Shown piece by piece: positions 53,527 through 63,907 of a DNA stretch of 64,000 nt (the stretch's first letter is position 1; every line of letters starts with the position of its first letter). Below the pieces are notes generated by a model. That model did not search any database. It was not told the DNA's origin and saw only the letters and a list, made by a program, of their open reading frames with translations. The stretch lies in NCBI GenBank assembly GCA_942492935.1, contig OW818654.1, positions 1 through 64,000 of the forward strand, written 5' to 3'. The stretch is from JANJUO01 sp942492935 (GTDB lineage Bacteria; Bacteroidota; Ignavibacteria; Kapaibacteriales; UBA2268). The translations under genes were made by a program, and so were the position numbers.

Positions 53527-53946
53527 ATGGAGAAAATTATATTTGAATCACATAAGATTCTTAAAAGTGAGAAAAAATCATTGGCAGTGGTAGAGCCAAT
53601 CTTATTTGAAATGAAAGAGCAATTAAATATTCAAGATGAAAAATTTTATAATATAATGATTGCTGTTACCGAAGCTGTTAATAATGCAATTAATCATGGT
53701 AATAAATTAAATCCTGAAAAAATTGTTAGTTTTGATGTTATTGCAGATTCAACAGTTATAAATATAGTCGTAAAAGACCAGGGCGAAGGGTTCAATCCCA
53801 AAGAAATTGCTGATTGTTTAGAGCCAGAGAATTTGCTTAAATCAAGTGGCAGAGGTGTGTTTATCATCAATGAATTGATGGATTTTGCAACTTTCGAATC
53901 GAATTCTAATGGCACAACTGTTTCTATGAGCTACAATTGGGTTTAA
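53527..53946 (+). CDS. RsbW-like serine-protein kinase / anti-sigma ATPase
   Basis: 139 residues, the size of the RsbW/SpoIIAB family. GHKL ATPase motifs: N-box AVTEAVNNAINHGN, G1 VKDQGEGFNP, G2 SSGRGVFIINELMD, then the strand GTTVSMSYNW. In partner-switching systems such a kinase holds a sigma factor and phosphorylates an anti-anti-sigma protein, neither of which is next to it here. Translated with the outer-membrane protein upstream. Confidence 0.88.
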   Translation: MEKIIFESHKILKSEKKSLAVVEPILFEMKEQLNIQDEKFYNIMIAVTEAVNNAINHGNKLNPEKIVSFDVIADSTVINIVVKDQGEGFNPKEIADCLEPENLLKSSGRGVFIINELMDFATFESNSNGTTVSMSYNWV

Positions 53947-54581
53947 GAAAATTCAGGAAATAGAATTATTTGTATTATTTCCAAATTATATGAATTAAAT
54001 CTACATTTCCCCCTTTATTAAAGGGGGATTAGAAATCAATAAAAATTAGAACTTTATTTATGGCTAAAATCCCATTTTAAGTAATTGGGAATACCCCTCC
54101 GATTAATAATTTTCAATTTACTTGGTTATTTGAATGAAAAAACAAGTAAAGTTGGACAATTTGAAAATAATAATAAAAAGAGAAATTCTTTAAAAATCCC
54201 GATAGGGATTATATATTTGTAGTAATGAAAATGCTCGTAAGTCCTGCAATCCCAGCGGGATTGAATAATTGTAAACCCCACCTAAATCCTCCCCAAGTGG
54301 AGGACTTTACATATTATTCCTCCCCTTGGGGAGGTTAGGTGGGGTTTCTTCTTACAAACATTTATTCCCGATGGGAATTTCAAGGAATTTCTTACAAAAT
54401 AACGAAAATACAAATTTATGGTTAGTTGGCTCTTATCTAACTTGTCAATTACCCTTCCGAAGGTTCGTAACCTTCGGAATGGTTTGAACATAGTTAGCTG
54501 TTTTTTGCACGTGGTTCTTTCATTTGGCGACTGAGTAGTTACAAAAAATGTATTTTAATTGTCCAAAATATTACCTCTGAA
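53947..54581. repeat. Repeat cluster related to 14.3-15.0 kb
   Basis: CCCCCTTTATTAAAGGGGG palindrome (54009-54027); ATCCCGATAGGGAT (54197) and AATCCCAGCGGGATTG (54248); a C-type element CCCCACCTAAATCC ... GGTTAGGTGGGG (54275-54346); ATTCCCGATGGGAAT (54365); CCTTCCGAAGGTTCGTAACCTTCGGAA hairpin (54453-54479); TTAGCTGTTTTTTGCACGTG ... GGCGACTGAGTAGTTA (54487-54541), the counterpart of 14919-14966. No gene. Confidence 0.7.
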
Positions 54582-56867
54582 TTAAAATTTTACTTCAATT
54601 GAGATTGATGGTAGTATTGGTATCAATCTAACATCTTCTACAATTGTTTCTGGTTCTCTTGTATTATAAAAACGAACTAATATATCTCTTCGACTGTAAA
54701 CATTATAAATATCCAAAATAGCTTTTGCATCTAATCCCCACATCTTGAAATTATAAATTGCTGATAAGTTCAATTGATGAGATGGTGGCAAACGAAGTCC
54801 ATATCTTTGTGAAGGAAATATTTTTCCCCTGCCATAATTTTGGTCAGGTAAATATACTTGAAATCTTGAAGTAGCACCTGTATAAGATTGACCTGACTGA
54901 AATAAAAATGTTGCACCAAATTCCCAATCTGCATTGTGTTTGTACATTCCCACAACTTTAAAGTCGTGAGTTCTGTCGTATTTAGGTCGAAATTCTACAC
55001 CATTATTTATACTGTCAAATTTTGCATTGATAAAACCTATTGCATATCCTAACCAACCAGTAAATTTACCAAATTTTTTCTGCAAGAATACTTCTGCTCC
55101 ATAAGAATATGCATTTCCAATAAAAAACACATCTGAAACAGTTGGAGTTTGAGCTCTTAAAGTTGCAGTGTTTAATTCACTTAGATTTTCAAATGTTTTA
55201 TAATAGAAATCGAAATTCAAGTCAAATTCATCAACAAGTTTAGTCTCTAAGCTAACTATGAAATGTTCGGAATGACTTTGTGGTACAGTTGAATCTGTGG
55301 GCAGCCATGTGTCGAAAAAGGAAAAATCTGGTTGAGTAGCGAGGCGTAAATTTTGATGAAATATTCCATAAGCGGCTTTTAAAGCAATTCTATCAGTAAA
55401 ATAATATCTTGCTGAAATTCTTGGGTCTAACAGCAATAAATTACTTAATTTCCAATGATTTACTCTCAATCCTCCTTGCACTGAGAATTCATCAGTCAAA
55501 GACCACTTGAATTGTCCATAAATAGCATTATGTACATCTTCAACATCTAAATTTGTTTGTCCACCTTCTGAACCTTGTTGAGTAGTATCGGTATCTCCTG
55601 TAAAATTTTGCAAATATTTAAAATCATACATTGAACCTTCATATCCAAATTTTAATGTTAAATCATCAGATGCAAACCATTCAAAATTAGCTTTTGCTGT
55701 ATAGTCTGTAATGGCATTATCAATTAAAAACTGATATCCAGACTGGTCACCATAAATATTATTAAAATATTGACTATAGCTAAAATTGAAAGTACTAAAA
55801 AAATGCTCGTTATAAATATGTGTCCATTTTAATGAAGAAAGTTTATTTCCAAGACCTAATATTATATCTAAACCAAAGCTTGAAAACATAAGATTATCGT
55901 TGCTAAAAAAAGCACTTGCTGAAATTTTATCATTGTCGCCAATATCTTGAGTTACTTTAAGATTAATATCATAAAAATTAAAATCTGGAAATGGAGTTTC
56001 TGGGTCTTCAGGGAAAATTCCAAGTATTAAATCTAAGTAAGTTCGTCTTCCGCTAACAAAAAATGAACCATTTCCAAGAGGTCCTTCTAAACTTAATCGT
56101 GATGATATTGCTCCAAGTGATGCTATTCCACCAAATTCTTCTCTGTTACCGTCTTTTTGTGTTAAATTAAGAACAGCGGACATTCTTCCACCATATTCGG
56201 CATCAAATCCACCTTTTACAAGCTCAACATCTTTAATAGCATCAGTATTGAATGAGGATATAAATCCAAATAAATGTGTTGGATTGTAAACAGTTGAGCC
56301 ATCAAGCAAAACTAAATTTTGGTCAGGTGAACCACCACGAATATACAATCCGCTTGATACTTGCGATGAGGTTAAAACTCCTGGCAAATATTGCAAAGTA
56401 CGAAACACATCAGATTCACCACCAATTCTAATTTCTTTTATTTGCTCTACCGGAATATTTACTTTGCTTATAGAAATTTGTCGCTTTTCAACTTCTCTTT
56501 CTGCTGATACAGAAATTCCTTCAGTAACTACCCCGCCGGATTTTATCAAAAAATCTTTGCGAATAGCAGCTCCCTTTACAAATTTCATTTTTAATTGTAA
56601 TTTTTCATATCCTATATACGATACACTGATTGTAAATTCCCCATCTGGAATGTTAGAAATTGTATAATACCCATTTTTATTGGTTTTCGCACCAAATTTT
56701 GTTCCTTCTACAATAACTGATGCACCTATCAAGGTTTCCTTTGATTTAGCATCTTTAACATATCCATTCAAACCTGAATAATCGCTATCCAACATTAATT
56801 CCGTTGAATAACTTACTGAAACAAATAAAAGCAAGGGAAATAATCTAAAAAAAACTGGTATTTTCAT
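54582..56867 (-). CDS. TonB-dependent outer-membrane receptor with carboxypeptidase-like N-domain
   Basis: 761 residues. Signal peptide FFRLFPLLLFVSVSYS. Residues 33-95 are a CarboxypepD_reg-like domain (GYVKDAKSKETLIGASVIVE ... NGYYTISNIPDGEFTISVSY). The plug follows: FRTLQYLPGVLTSSQVSSGL YIRGGSPDQN, LVLLDGSTVYNP, AEYGGRMSAVLNL. The rest is the 22-strand barrel, ending RLIPILPSISIEVKF with terminal Phe as expected. Imports a ligand using TonB energy; no SusD-like partner is adjacent, so it is not a classic glycan pair. Substrate unknown. Confidence 0.93.
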   Translation of the reverse strand: MKIPVFFRLFPLLLFVSVSYSTELMLDSDYSGLNGYVKDAKSKETLIGASVIVEGTKFGAKTNKNGYYTISNIPDGEFTISVSYIGYEKLQLKMKFVKGAAIRKDFLIKSGGVVTEGISVSAEREVEKRQISISKVNIPVEQIKEIRIGGESDVFRTLQYLPGVLTSSQVSSGLYIRGGSPDQNLVLLDGSTVYNPTHLFGFISSFNTDAIKDVELVKGGFDAEYGGRMSAVLNLTQKDGNREEFGGIASLGAISSRLSLEGPLGNGSFFVSGRRTYLDLILGIFPEDPETPFPDFNFYDINLKVTQDIGDNDKISASAFFSNDNLMFSSFGLDIILGLGNKLSSLKWTHIYNEHFFSTFNFSYSQYFNNIYGDQSGYQFLIDNAITDYTAKANFEWFASDDLTLKFGYEGSMYDFKYLQNFTGDTDTTQQGSEGGQTNLDVEDVHNAIYGQFKWSLTDEFSVQGGLRVNHWKLSNLLLLDPRISARYYFTDRIALKAAYGIFHQNLRLATQPDFSFFDTWLPTDSTVPQSHSEHFIVSLETKLVDEFDLNFDFYYKTFENLSELNTATLRAQTPTVSDVFFIGNAYSYGAEVFLQKKFGKFTGWLGYAIGFINAKFDSINNGVEFRPKYDRTHDFKVVGMYKHNADWEFGATFLFQSGQSYTGATSRFQVYLPDQNYGRGKIFPSQRYGLRLPPSHQLNLSAIYNFKMWGLDAKAILDIYNVYSRRDILVRFYNTREPETIVEDVRLIPILPSISIEVKF

Positions 56868-56979
56868 ATATAAAAATAATAATTAATTTCTAAACAAATT
56901 TGAATAATATTAACGTAATTCTAAATATTAAATTTGATTAAACTAAACAAAATGAATGCTGCTCAAATTTAAATATGCG

Positions 56980-57097
56980 ATTCTGAATTTGGTTCAGAAT
57001 CTATGCACGAATTATGTCATTTTTGAAATAAGATGTCCAACACTTTGAAAGTGTTGGACATCTGCATATTGGATTCCGCATAAAGTGCGGAATGACA
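56980..57097. repeat. Single REP unit with GTCCAACAC hairpin
   Basis: ATTCTGAATTTGGTTCAGAAT at the left, GATGTCCAACAC(n8)GTGTTGGACATC in the middle and GGATTCCGCATAAAGTGCGG AATGACA at the right: the same organisation as each unit at 6634-7034 and at 18022-18142. It lies between two same-strand genes. Confidence 0.88.
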
Positions 57098-57138
57098 ATC
57101 ATGAAAATTGTCTAAAATATTCTCATTTTATTAATTTA

Positions 57139-58425
57139 CTACTCTGTTACTAAAAATTTTGAAGAATATTTTTTGTTGCCATCAGTCAAATTAATTAAGT
57201 AAGTACCTTGTGGTAATACTATCGGAATTCTGAGTTCAGTTCCATTTGGTTCAACCTTAAGTTGATGAATTAATTTTCCGTTGATATCAAATATTTCAAG
57301 ATTAACCGAATTATTAATCAATTCAATTCCAGATATTAATAGCATACCTTTTTGATATTCTGATTTTAGTTCAGTATTTAATGGGTTTTCTTTTACGATA
57401 GATAATATTTTATCTATATCCCAAGAAATTATAAAGCCTCCTAAATGAAAATTACCTGTACGGGTTATGAACCTATTTTTGATATAATCAGTTTCAATTT
57501 GACTAACCCAATTTGGAAACTCATAAATAATTTTTCTTAAGTCATCAGTTAATCTGCAAATAGTAATTTGTTTGTTAATTATCACATAATTATTGTTACT
57601 CAACCATGTAAAATCTGTCATATATTCACCAAAAGTTTTTTTGGAATAGTATTTAATTAGATTTAAACTTTCAGAGTCAAAAATATAAATAATTGTATTT
57701 GCTCTATCTGTAAATGCAACAAATCTACTATCCTGTGAAAACTGTATTTTTTCTATTGGATTTTCCCCATCAATCCTCTCCAATTCTTTAATCAACTTCA
57801 ATGTTTTAGCATCCCAGAGTTTAAGAGAAGTATAAAAATTTCCATATAATTTCCCAGTTCCACCTGTAGCAAAGAAACGTCCGTCTGGGGAGAAAGAAAT
57901 CTTATGAATCAATTCTTCAGTCTTTATGTAAGAACGTTCTTGTGTAGTTAAATCAAGAATTACTATTGAAGAATCGTGACCAGTAGTACCAGGAGGGTTT
58001 GTTCTTGCTCTATAAGCAATTTTGTTTGAATTTGGATTAAATGTAACAAGGTTCCCTTTCCCCAAAACTTTGAAACTTAAATCTGATAAATCTATGATTG
58101 TAACTACATCATAAGATGTAGCGAGATATTTTCCATCAATGGAAATATCTAAAGATTCAATATCATCATCTTTTGAAAACTTCGGTAATTTTCTAATCAG
58201 TTTTCCATTTGTTCCATCAATTTCAACAATATTGCTTCCATGATATGCAAAGATATTACCACTCGGATTAACAGCAAATCCATCAATCCTACCAATTGAA
58301 GAATCCGCCACCCAAAGTATGCGCGGGTCTGGTTCTTCAGCCCATCCCACAAAATAATTAGACAAAAGCAGCACCAAAGCTGCAAGCGATAAGAGCCATG
58401 CTCTTGTTTTTTGTTTGCGGAACAT
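57139..58425 (-). CDS. WD40-like beta-propeller secreted protein with T9SS sorting domain
   Basis: 428 residues. Signal peptide RAWLLSLAALVLLLSNYFVG WAEE. Repeated blades: GFAVNPSGNIFAYHGSNIVE, ESLDISIDGKYLATSYDVVT, HKISFSPDGRFFATGGTGKL then SLKLWDAKTLKLIKELER, and EKIQFSQDSRFVAFTDRANT, the pattern of a WD40/YVTN propeller. The last 75 residues (IELINNSVNLEIFDINGKLI HQLKVE ... LPQGTYLINLTDG) are a type A sorting domain, slightly shortened. Surface or secreted; no partner visible. Confidence 0.85.
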   Translation of the reverse strand: MFRKQKTRAWLLSLAALVLLLSNYFVGWAEEPDPRILWVADSSIGRIDGFAVNPSGNIFAYHGSNIVEIDGTNGKLIRKLPKFSKDDDIESLDISIDGKYLATSYDVVTIIDLSDLSFKVLGKGNLVTFNPNSNKIAYRARTNPPGTTGHDSSIVILDLTTQERSYIKTEELIHKISFSPDGRFFATGGTGKLYGNFYTSLKLWDAKTLKLIKELERIDGENPIEKIQFSQDSRFVAFTDRANTIIYIFDSESLNLIKYYSKKTFGEYMTDFTWLSNNNYVIINKQITICRLTDDLRKIIYEFPNWVSQIETDYIKNRFITRTGNFHLGGFIISWDIDKILSIVKENPLNTELKSEYQKGMLLISGIELINNSVNLEIFDINGKLIHQLKVEPNGTELRIPIVLPQGTYLINLTDGNKKYSSKFLVTE

Positions 58426-58603
58426 AACTTAATTTCCAAATACTTTTTCCAAATTTGCAATTCCCCACATATATAATGACACATGAAAGTACATTTCGTT
58501 TCACAGGAATGAAAAATAAATTGCAAAATTACAATTTCCACTTTGTCATTCTGAACTCGTTTCAGAATCTATGTCATCATTTAAATTGCAATGATTTTTA
58601 TTA

Positions 58604-59524
58604 TCAAAAATAAAGCAGATGCAATCTCCATTCTCCAAGAGTATTATATTCAATTGCAGGGAAAGGAAATTTAAAGAAATTCAAAGCATAGAGAATTGTT
58701 CTTAATAATCTTGAATTTGTTTCAATTTTTGTTAAATCTATATCCAAAGAAAAAAGAAATTGTCGGTATCTTGCTGTGTATGGAATATCTTTGCCATTAT
58801 AATTTGTAATATTTTCAAATTCTCCATACATACCATTGGCACTATAACCTAATGCAATACTTAACCAATTTGGTAGAGTATTATTTGGAATAATTTTATT
58901 AATTGGCATAGTCAGCCAATATGTATGTCCGTTGTAATCTTTCAATATCCTTTCTGTTTTAGATTCACCCAGAAAGCCATTAGCATTATCTGCATATATT
59001 GAGTTCCAATAACTAAATTTGTATTTTACAATCTGCTCTTTAAATAGCAATTCTTGACCTATTACAAGTCCTGAACCAATAGAATTTGCTAACATATCTC
59101 CCCAAGAAAAACCATATCCTTCATGAATTCCATCCATTATTTCAATTGGAGTTTGCAAAAGTAAGCCCAGCCCTCCGCCAAAAATCAGTGATTCAGTTCT
59201 TGAAAACCCTGCATGAGACAGCCATTCATACCCTATGCAACTGTAAACATAAGCTCCGAAAGTATGCCCAAATTTATCAACTTGCAAAAAGCCCTTTGTA
59301 TCATCATAAAAATGAAATGGCACAAGTTTCCTATCTTTATACCAAGTTTGGCTCAAAATATACATTGAGCCAGCATAATAAACACCGGTTAAAGCAACAG
59401 CTTTGTAAATATTATTAGAATTAATTTCATTTGGTTCATCAATATCAATACTGTCAGTTGTATTTGCATTAATGCACCACGAAAAGGATAATAAAATTGC
59501 TATTTTCAAATAAAAAATCTTCAT
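58604..59524 (-). CDS. DUF2279 membrane/periplasmic protein
   Basis: 306 residues. Signal peptide IFYLKIAILLSFSWCINA. The DUF2279 hallmark DKFGHTFGAYVYSCIGYEWL then LIFGGGLGLLLQTPIEIMDG and EGYGFSWGDMLANSIGSGLV is complete, followed by a barrel-like half ending GEWRLHLLYF. Proteins of this family are predicted outer-membrane or periplasmic, without known activity. Same direction as the WD40-like gene, 178 bp apart. Confidence 0.85.
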   Translation of the reverse strand: MKIFYLKIAILLSFSWCINANTTDSIDIDEPNEINSNNIYKAVALTGVYYAGSMYILSQTWYKDRKLVPFHFYDDTKGFLQVDKFGHTFGAYVYSCIGYEWLSHAGFSRTESLIFGGGLGLLLQTPIEIMDGIHEGYGFSWGDMLANSIGSGLVIGQELLFKEQIVKYKFSYWNSIYADNANGFLGESKTERILKDYNGHTYWLTMPINKIIPNNTLPNWLSIALGYSANGMYGEFENITNYNGKDIPYTARYRQFLFSLDIDLTKIETNSRLLRTILYALNFFKFPFPAIEYNTLGEWRLHLLYF

Positions 59525-59832
59525 AAATTTATTTTCAATATTAATAATTTAAATTCTTACCAATAAAAATGCAATACTCATCATATAATTTATGTCATTC
59601 TGGACTTGTTTCAGAATCTATGCCTTCAGCTGCGTAGCTGCGATATCTATGTCGCTCCTACGGAGCTAAAACTAAAAAAAACAAATCTTCCCTACTAATA
59701 TATCGCAACTACGTTGCTTTCTTTTAGCTTTATAATATTTTCTACTAATATGTCGCAACAACGTTGCTAATTCAAATAACTATAATTTTAGATTCTGAAA
59801 CAAGTTCAGAATGACATAATTTCTTATCTGTA
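59525..59832. repeat. REP and GCAACGTAGTTGC palindrome cluster
   Basis: GTCATTCTGGACTTGTTTCAGAATC at 59592-59616, AGCTGCGTAGCTGCGATATC, GCTCCTACGGAGCTAAAAC (59653), TATCGCAACTACGTTGC (59721), GTCGCAACAACGTTGC (59752) and GATTCTGAAACAAGTTCAGAATGAC (59791-59815). The two ATTCYG palindromes face each other and enclose the GCAACG/GCTCCG ones, the same arrangement as in each 228-bp unit at 51.05 kb. Confidence 0.8.
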
Positions 59833-62040
59833 TCATGCAATATCAAAATATGTTTTCTTTGAAGAATACTTCAATACGTTATTTTTAAAAATTAAATTTT
59901 CTTCTTTTCTTAAATGTGGGTCAGTTTCAAGAATTTCATAAGCTGTTTCTTTTGCTAAAGTTATAATTTCAGGGTCATTAACTAAATCAATAAATTTAAA
60001 TTCCGGCAATCCTGACTGTTTTGTTCCCATAATATCACCGGGTCCACGTAATTTCATATCCACTTCAGCAATTTTAAATCCGTCTGTAGTTTCGGTCATA
60101 GTCTTTAATCTTGTAAAAACTGCTTTAGTATCTTCGATTTTACTTTTTGATGATAATGGATATCTGAAATCATCTTTTGTAAGTAATAAACAATAAGATT
60201 GGTCTGCACCCCTGCCTACTCGTCCTCTTAACTGATGTAATTGAGATAAGCCGAACCGTTCCGAATTTTCAATTATCATTACATTTGCATTTGGAATATC
60301 AATTCCCACTTCAATTACAGTGGTCGCTACCAATATATCATATTCTCTATTTAAAAATGCTTTCATTGTGTCTTCTTTTTCATACCAAAACATTTGCCCG
60401 TGAAGTAATCCGCATTTAAATTCCTTGAAAACTTCTTCTTTCAAAAACTCATAATGTTCTGTTGCCGCTTTCAATGCAAGTTTTTCAGATTTTTCAACTA
60501 AGGGGTAAACAATATAAATTTGGAAACCTAATTTAACTTGCTGCCTTACAAAGTCATAAACTTCACCTAAATTTGATTCAAATCTGATTTTTGTAATAAT
60601 TGGTTTTCGATTTTTTGGCATAGACCTGATTACAGAAACATCTAAATCACCATAAGCCGTCATAGTTAGAGTTCGTGGAATAGGTGTTGCAGACATAACA
60701 AGTGTATGCGGTATATAACTTTTCTGGTCAAATGATTGCTTGGCAAGATTTATTAAATCAGCTCTTTGTTGAACTCCAAAGCGATGTTGTTCATCAATAA
60801 TAACATAAGCTAAATTTTTATATTTTACCTCACTTTGGAAAAGAGCGTGTGTACCGACAATCATATTAGCTGTTCCATCTGCAATTTTTTCAAGTATTAT
60901 TCTGCGTGCTTTTACTTTCTGCCCGCCAACAAGTTGAACGATTTCAATTCCAAATTCACTTAGATAATTTTTCAAATTAACAAAATGTTGTTCTGCAAGA
61001 ATTTCAGTCGGCGCCATAAATGCTACTTGATAACCAGCATCAATCACCATTAGCATAGTCAAAACAGCTACAATAGTTTTTCCTGAGCCAACATCACCTT
61101 GCAATAATCTGTTCATTGGCTTACCACTTTCCATATCTTCAGCAATTTCTCTAATTACTTTTTTTTGGTCTGTAGTGAGTTTAAATGGTAGTTTATCATA
61201 CAGCAATCGAGCGGTTTTACTTTTTGAATTAATCACAAAACCTGAATCAGTTGATTTTATTGCTTTTTTAGTAATTTCAACATTCAACAAGAAGTATAAT
61301 ATTTCTTCAAATTTAACTCTGAATCTTGATTTTTCTAATTTTTCCTTTGAATCGGGAAAATGGATATTTCTAATTGTTTCAGCAAGTGTAGGGAAAGAGA
61401 ATTTTTTTAGAATTAAATCAGGTAAAGTTTCTGTGATTTTAGAAATTTCCTTATCCAGAATATTAGATATAATTTGTCGTATGTTCTTGATAGTTAAGCC
61501 ATTTGAAGACATATTATCAGTAATTCTATATTTTGGTAAAATTGCTCCTTTGTGATATAATTTCTCATCTTCACTATCAATAATATCAATATCAGGGTGA
61601 CTGAAACTAAGAACACCATATTTATCAATTTCCGGTTTTCCAGATACAGCAATTAATTGCCCTGATTGATAAATCTTCTCAAAATATTGAGTTCTATTCC
61701 AAAAAATAATATTTGCAGTACCGGTGTTATCGCGAATATTAACCTTCAACATAGTTCGATTCTTACCGATAACTGTTAAATTTTTTGCATAAATCCTACC
61801 AACAACAGTATATTCATTATAAACAACAACATCACCCTGAAAAATATCATTTGCTTGAGACTTTGATAATTGAGTTGTTAGTTGAGCCAAAGAAGACATT
61901 GCATTTCTGTCAATATAAGAACGCGGAAAATACAAAAGCAAATCCTTTGGAGTTAAAATCCCCTCTTTTACAAGTGCTTCTGCCCTCTTGGGACCCATTC
62001 CCTTTATATATTGAAGTTCATCCAATCTTTTATCTTTCAA
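59833..62040 (-). CDS. recG: ATP-dependent DNA helicase RecG
   Basis: 735 residues; start is probably TTG at 62040, 14 bases after the ppx stop. Wedge/OB domain: YIKGMGPKRAEALVKEGI, GRIYAKNLTVIGKNRTMLKV NIRDNTGTANIIFWN. Helicase core: Walker A LQGDVGSGKTIVAVL, DEQHRFGVQQR (DExH box), MSATPIPRTLTMTAYGDLDV, second lobe TTVIEVGIDIPNANVMIIEN, LRGRVGRGADQSYCLLL and the TRG-like end RLKTMTETTDGFKIAEVDMK LRGPGDI. Reverses stalled replication forks and branches Holliday junctions. Last gene of the prmA-ppx-recG operon. Confidence 0.96.
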   Translation of the reverse strand: MKDKRLDELQYIKGMGPKRAEALVKEGILTPKDLLLYFPRSYIDRNAMSSLAQLTTQLSKSQANDIFQGDVVVYNEYTVVGRIYAKNLTVIGKNRTMLKVNIRDNTGTANIIFWNRTQYFEKIYQSGQLIAVSGKPEIDKYGVLSFSHPDIDIIDSEDEKLYHKGAILPKYRITDNMSSNGLTIKNIRQIISNILDKEISKITETLPDLILKKFSFPTLAETIRNIHFPDSKEKLEKSRFRVKFEEILYFLLNVEITKKAIKSTDSGFVINSKSKTARLLYDKLPFKLTTDQKKVIREIAEDMESGKPMNRLLQGDVGSGKTIVAVLTMLMVIDAGYQVAFMAPTEILAEQHFVNLKNYLSEFGIEIVQLVGGQKVKARRIILEKIADGTANMIVGTHALFQSEVKYKNLAYVIIDEQHRFGVQQRADLINLAKQSFDQKSYIPHTLVMSATPIPRTLTMTAYGDLDVSVIRSMPKNRKPIITKIRFESNLGEVYDFVRQQVKLGFQIYIVYPLVEKSEKLALKAATEHYEFLKEEVFKEFKCGLLHGQMFWYEKEDTMKAFLNREYDILVATTVIEVGIDIPNANVMIIENSERFGLSQLHQLRGRVGRGADQSYCLLLTKDDFRYPLSSKSKIEDTKAVFTRLKTMTETTDGFKIAEVDMKLRGPGDIMGTKQSGLPEFKFIDLVNDPEIITLAKETAYEILETDPHLRKEENLIFKNNVLKYSSKKTYFDIA

Positions 62041-62054
62041 AAAATATTCGAAAT

Positions 62055-62966
62055 TTATGCTGAAAAATTAGCCAGATAATCTTTAAGAATACCATATCTC
62101 AATCCGTGAGCAGATACAATTACTTTCTGAATTTTCATATTTTCAAGAATCAATTTCAAAATTAAAGCACCAGCAGTTATCAAATCAGCTCTCTTTGGAC
62201 TGACTTTGAATTTGTCGATTAATTGTTCAGAATTTAGTGCTTTAAATTGCAAATAAATATCGTCAATCAATGTTTTAGTCAATATTTTGTTGTGAATTGA
62301 CGCAACATCATTATCATCTAATCCAAACGATGCAGTTGCAATAGTAGTTGCAGTACCTGCTACGGCATATACTTTGCAATTCACCGGTTGTAAATTTGAA
62401 TTAATTAGAATGTCATTTATATAATCACTTGCATATAAAATTGCTTCTTCATTAGGTGGCTGTGAATCAAAAAACTTTTCAGTAATTCTAACAGCACCTA
62501 TATTTAATGATATGCGATTTTTAATTATTCCATTTTCACCAGCAATAATTTCAGTACTACCACCACCTATGTCAATCACCACAGATTCGGAATTATCTGT
62601 AACTGTACCCAAATAACTAAGTAACGCTTCTTTTTCGCCTGAAATTATATCAATTGGAAAACCTAAGATTTTTTGAAACCTATTGATAATATCAATGTTA
62701 TTTTTTGCATCTCTTAAAGCTGAAGTTCCGACAGTTTTGATTATTTCAACTTTATATTCAGAGCAAATTTTTCGATATTTTACAAGAATATTTTCAGCAC
62801 GATTAAAAGCATTCTCGTTTATAATTCCTGATTTATCAACACCTTCGCCTAACCTTGCAATTGCAAATTCTTCTCTGATAATATTAAAATTATTGACTTT
62901 GTCAATTTCAGCAATTAACATCAATATCGTATTTGTACCAATATCAATTGTCGCCACTCTCATCAT
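62055..62966 (-). CDS. Ppx/GppA-family exopolyphosphatase
   Basis: 303 residues, the single-domain-pair form of Ppx/GppA. ATPase-like phosphate loops: VATIDIGTNTILMLIAEI, GTSALRDAKNNIDIINRF, SGEKEALLSYLGTV, VVIDIGGGSTEIIAGENG, AVAGTATTIATASFGL and LITAGALILKLILENMKI. Hydrolyses polyphosphate or (p)ppGpp. The start ATG overlaps the prmA stop by four bases (62963-62966), showing translational coupling. Confidence 0.93.
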   Translation of the reverse strand: MMRVATIDIGTNTILMLIAEIDKVNNFNIIREEFAIARLGEGVDKSGIINENAFNRAENILVKYRKICSEYKVEIIKTVGTSALRDAKNNIDIINRFQKILGFPIDIISGEKEALLSYLGTVTDNSESVVIDIGGGSTEIIAGENGIIKNRISLNIGAVRITEKFFDSQPPNEEAILYASDYINDILINSNLQPVNCKVYAVAGTATTIATASFGLDDNDVASIHNKILTKTLIDDIYLQFKALNSEQLIDKFKVSPKRADLITAGALILKLILENMKIQKVIVSAHGLRYGILKDYLANFSA

Positions 62967-63811
62967 TCAGCCCTGAAATGAAATGCAATCCATTCATCTT
63001 CTGTAATCGTTTTGATAAGTTTGAAGCCAGCTTTTAATCCTGCATCAATAACTTCATCTTTATCATATATCATTATGCCAGATAATACTAAATCACCTTT
63101 TTTATTCTTCAAAGCATCATAAAATTTTTGCATTGAACGTGAAACCAAATTGATAAATAGATTTGCAGCTACGCCATTTGCATCAGGTAAAATAATTGAA
63201 TCAATATCAGATTCTGAAAGTTCAATTTGTGATTCAACAGCATTCAATTTAAAATTCTCTTCAGCATTTTCGACTGACCAAATATTATTATCAAAAGCAA
63301 AACAGTTTTCTGCACCTAATTTGATTGCAAGTATTGCAAGAACTCCTGTACCAGTACCAACATCTATCCAATTAGAATCTTGTTTGACAATATCATACAT
63401 CAATTTGCAACATAGTCTTGTAGTGCAATGATGCCCTGTACCAAAAGACATTTTGGGATTAATTAAAATTTTAATTTCACTATTTAAATCATCTGCTTTC
63501 CAAGTTGGAGTGATTATTATTTTATCATCAATAAAAATCGGTTCAATATGCTTCTCCCATTCTTCATTCCAATTTTTCTCAGAAATTGATTCAACATTAA
63601 TAATTGCAACATTTGAATCAATAACCATAAGTTGATTCATTAGTTTATTCTCAATTTCTTTATTCCATTCATCTTCATCAAAAGAAATAACAATTTCATC
63701 TAACTTTTCTTCAATACCGCAAAAATTGATATCCAATAATTGCGAATAAGCAAGTTCAAAAAATTCTTCCTTTAATTTGACATTTACATTCACATACTTT
63801 TTATTCTTCAT
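62963..63811 (-). CDS. prmA: Ribosomal protein L11 methyltransferase
   Basis: 282 residues from ATG 63811 (a TTG two codons earlier is weaker). N-terminal substrate-recognition domain, then NPKMSFGTGHHCTTRLCCKL and the SAM-binding WIDVGTGTGVLAILAIKLGA with FAFDNN after strand 2; ANLFINLV replaces the usual N-I-L-x-x-x-L. Methylates bL11 in the cytoplasm. First gene of the operon; divergent from the kdsC-like gene, with 96 bp between the two starts. Confidence 0.9.
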   Translation of the reverse strand: MKNKKYVNVNVKLKEEFFELAYSQLLDINFCGIEEKLDEIVISFDEDEWNKEIENKLMNQLMVIDSNVAIINVESISEKNWNEEWEKHIEPIFIDDKIIITPTWKADDLNSEIKILINPKMSFGTGHHCTTRLCCKLMYDIVKQDSNWIDVGTGTGVLAILAIKLGAENCFAFDNNIWSVENAEENFKLNAVESQIELSESDIDSIILPDANGVAANLFINLVSRSMQKFYDALKNKKGDLVLSGIMIYDKDEVIDAGLKAGFKLIKTITEDEWIAFHFRAE

Positions 63812-63907
63812 TATCAATCCAATAAATCAGTTACTTATACTTCTTAATAGCTAAGTAAAATTGTTCTTTAAAATATTACTTAATAAACATTACAAATATA
63901 AAAAAAA

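Noticed and set aside
54282..54491. 69-residue frame on the minus strand
   Set aside because: Covers the C-type element and CCTTCCGAAGG hairpin only.
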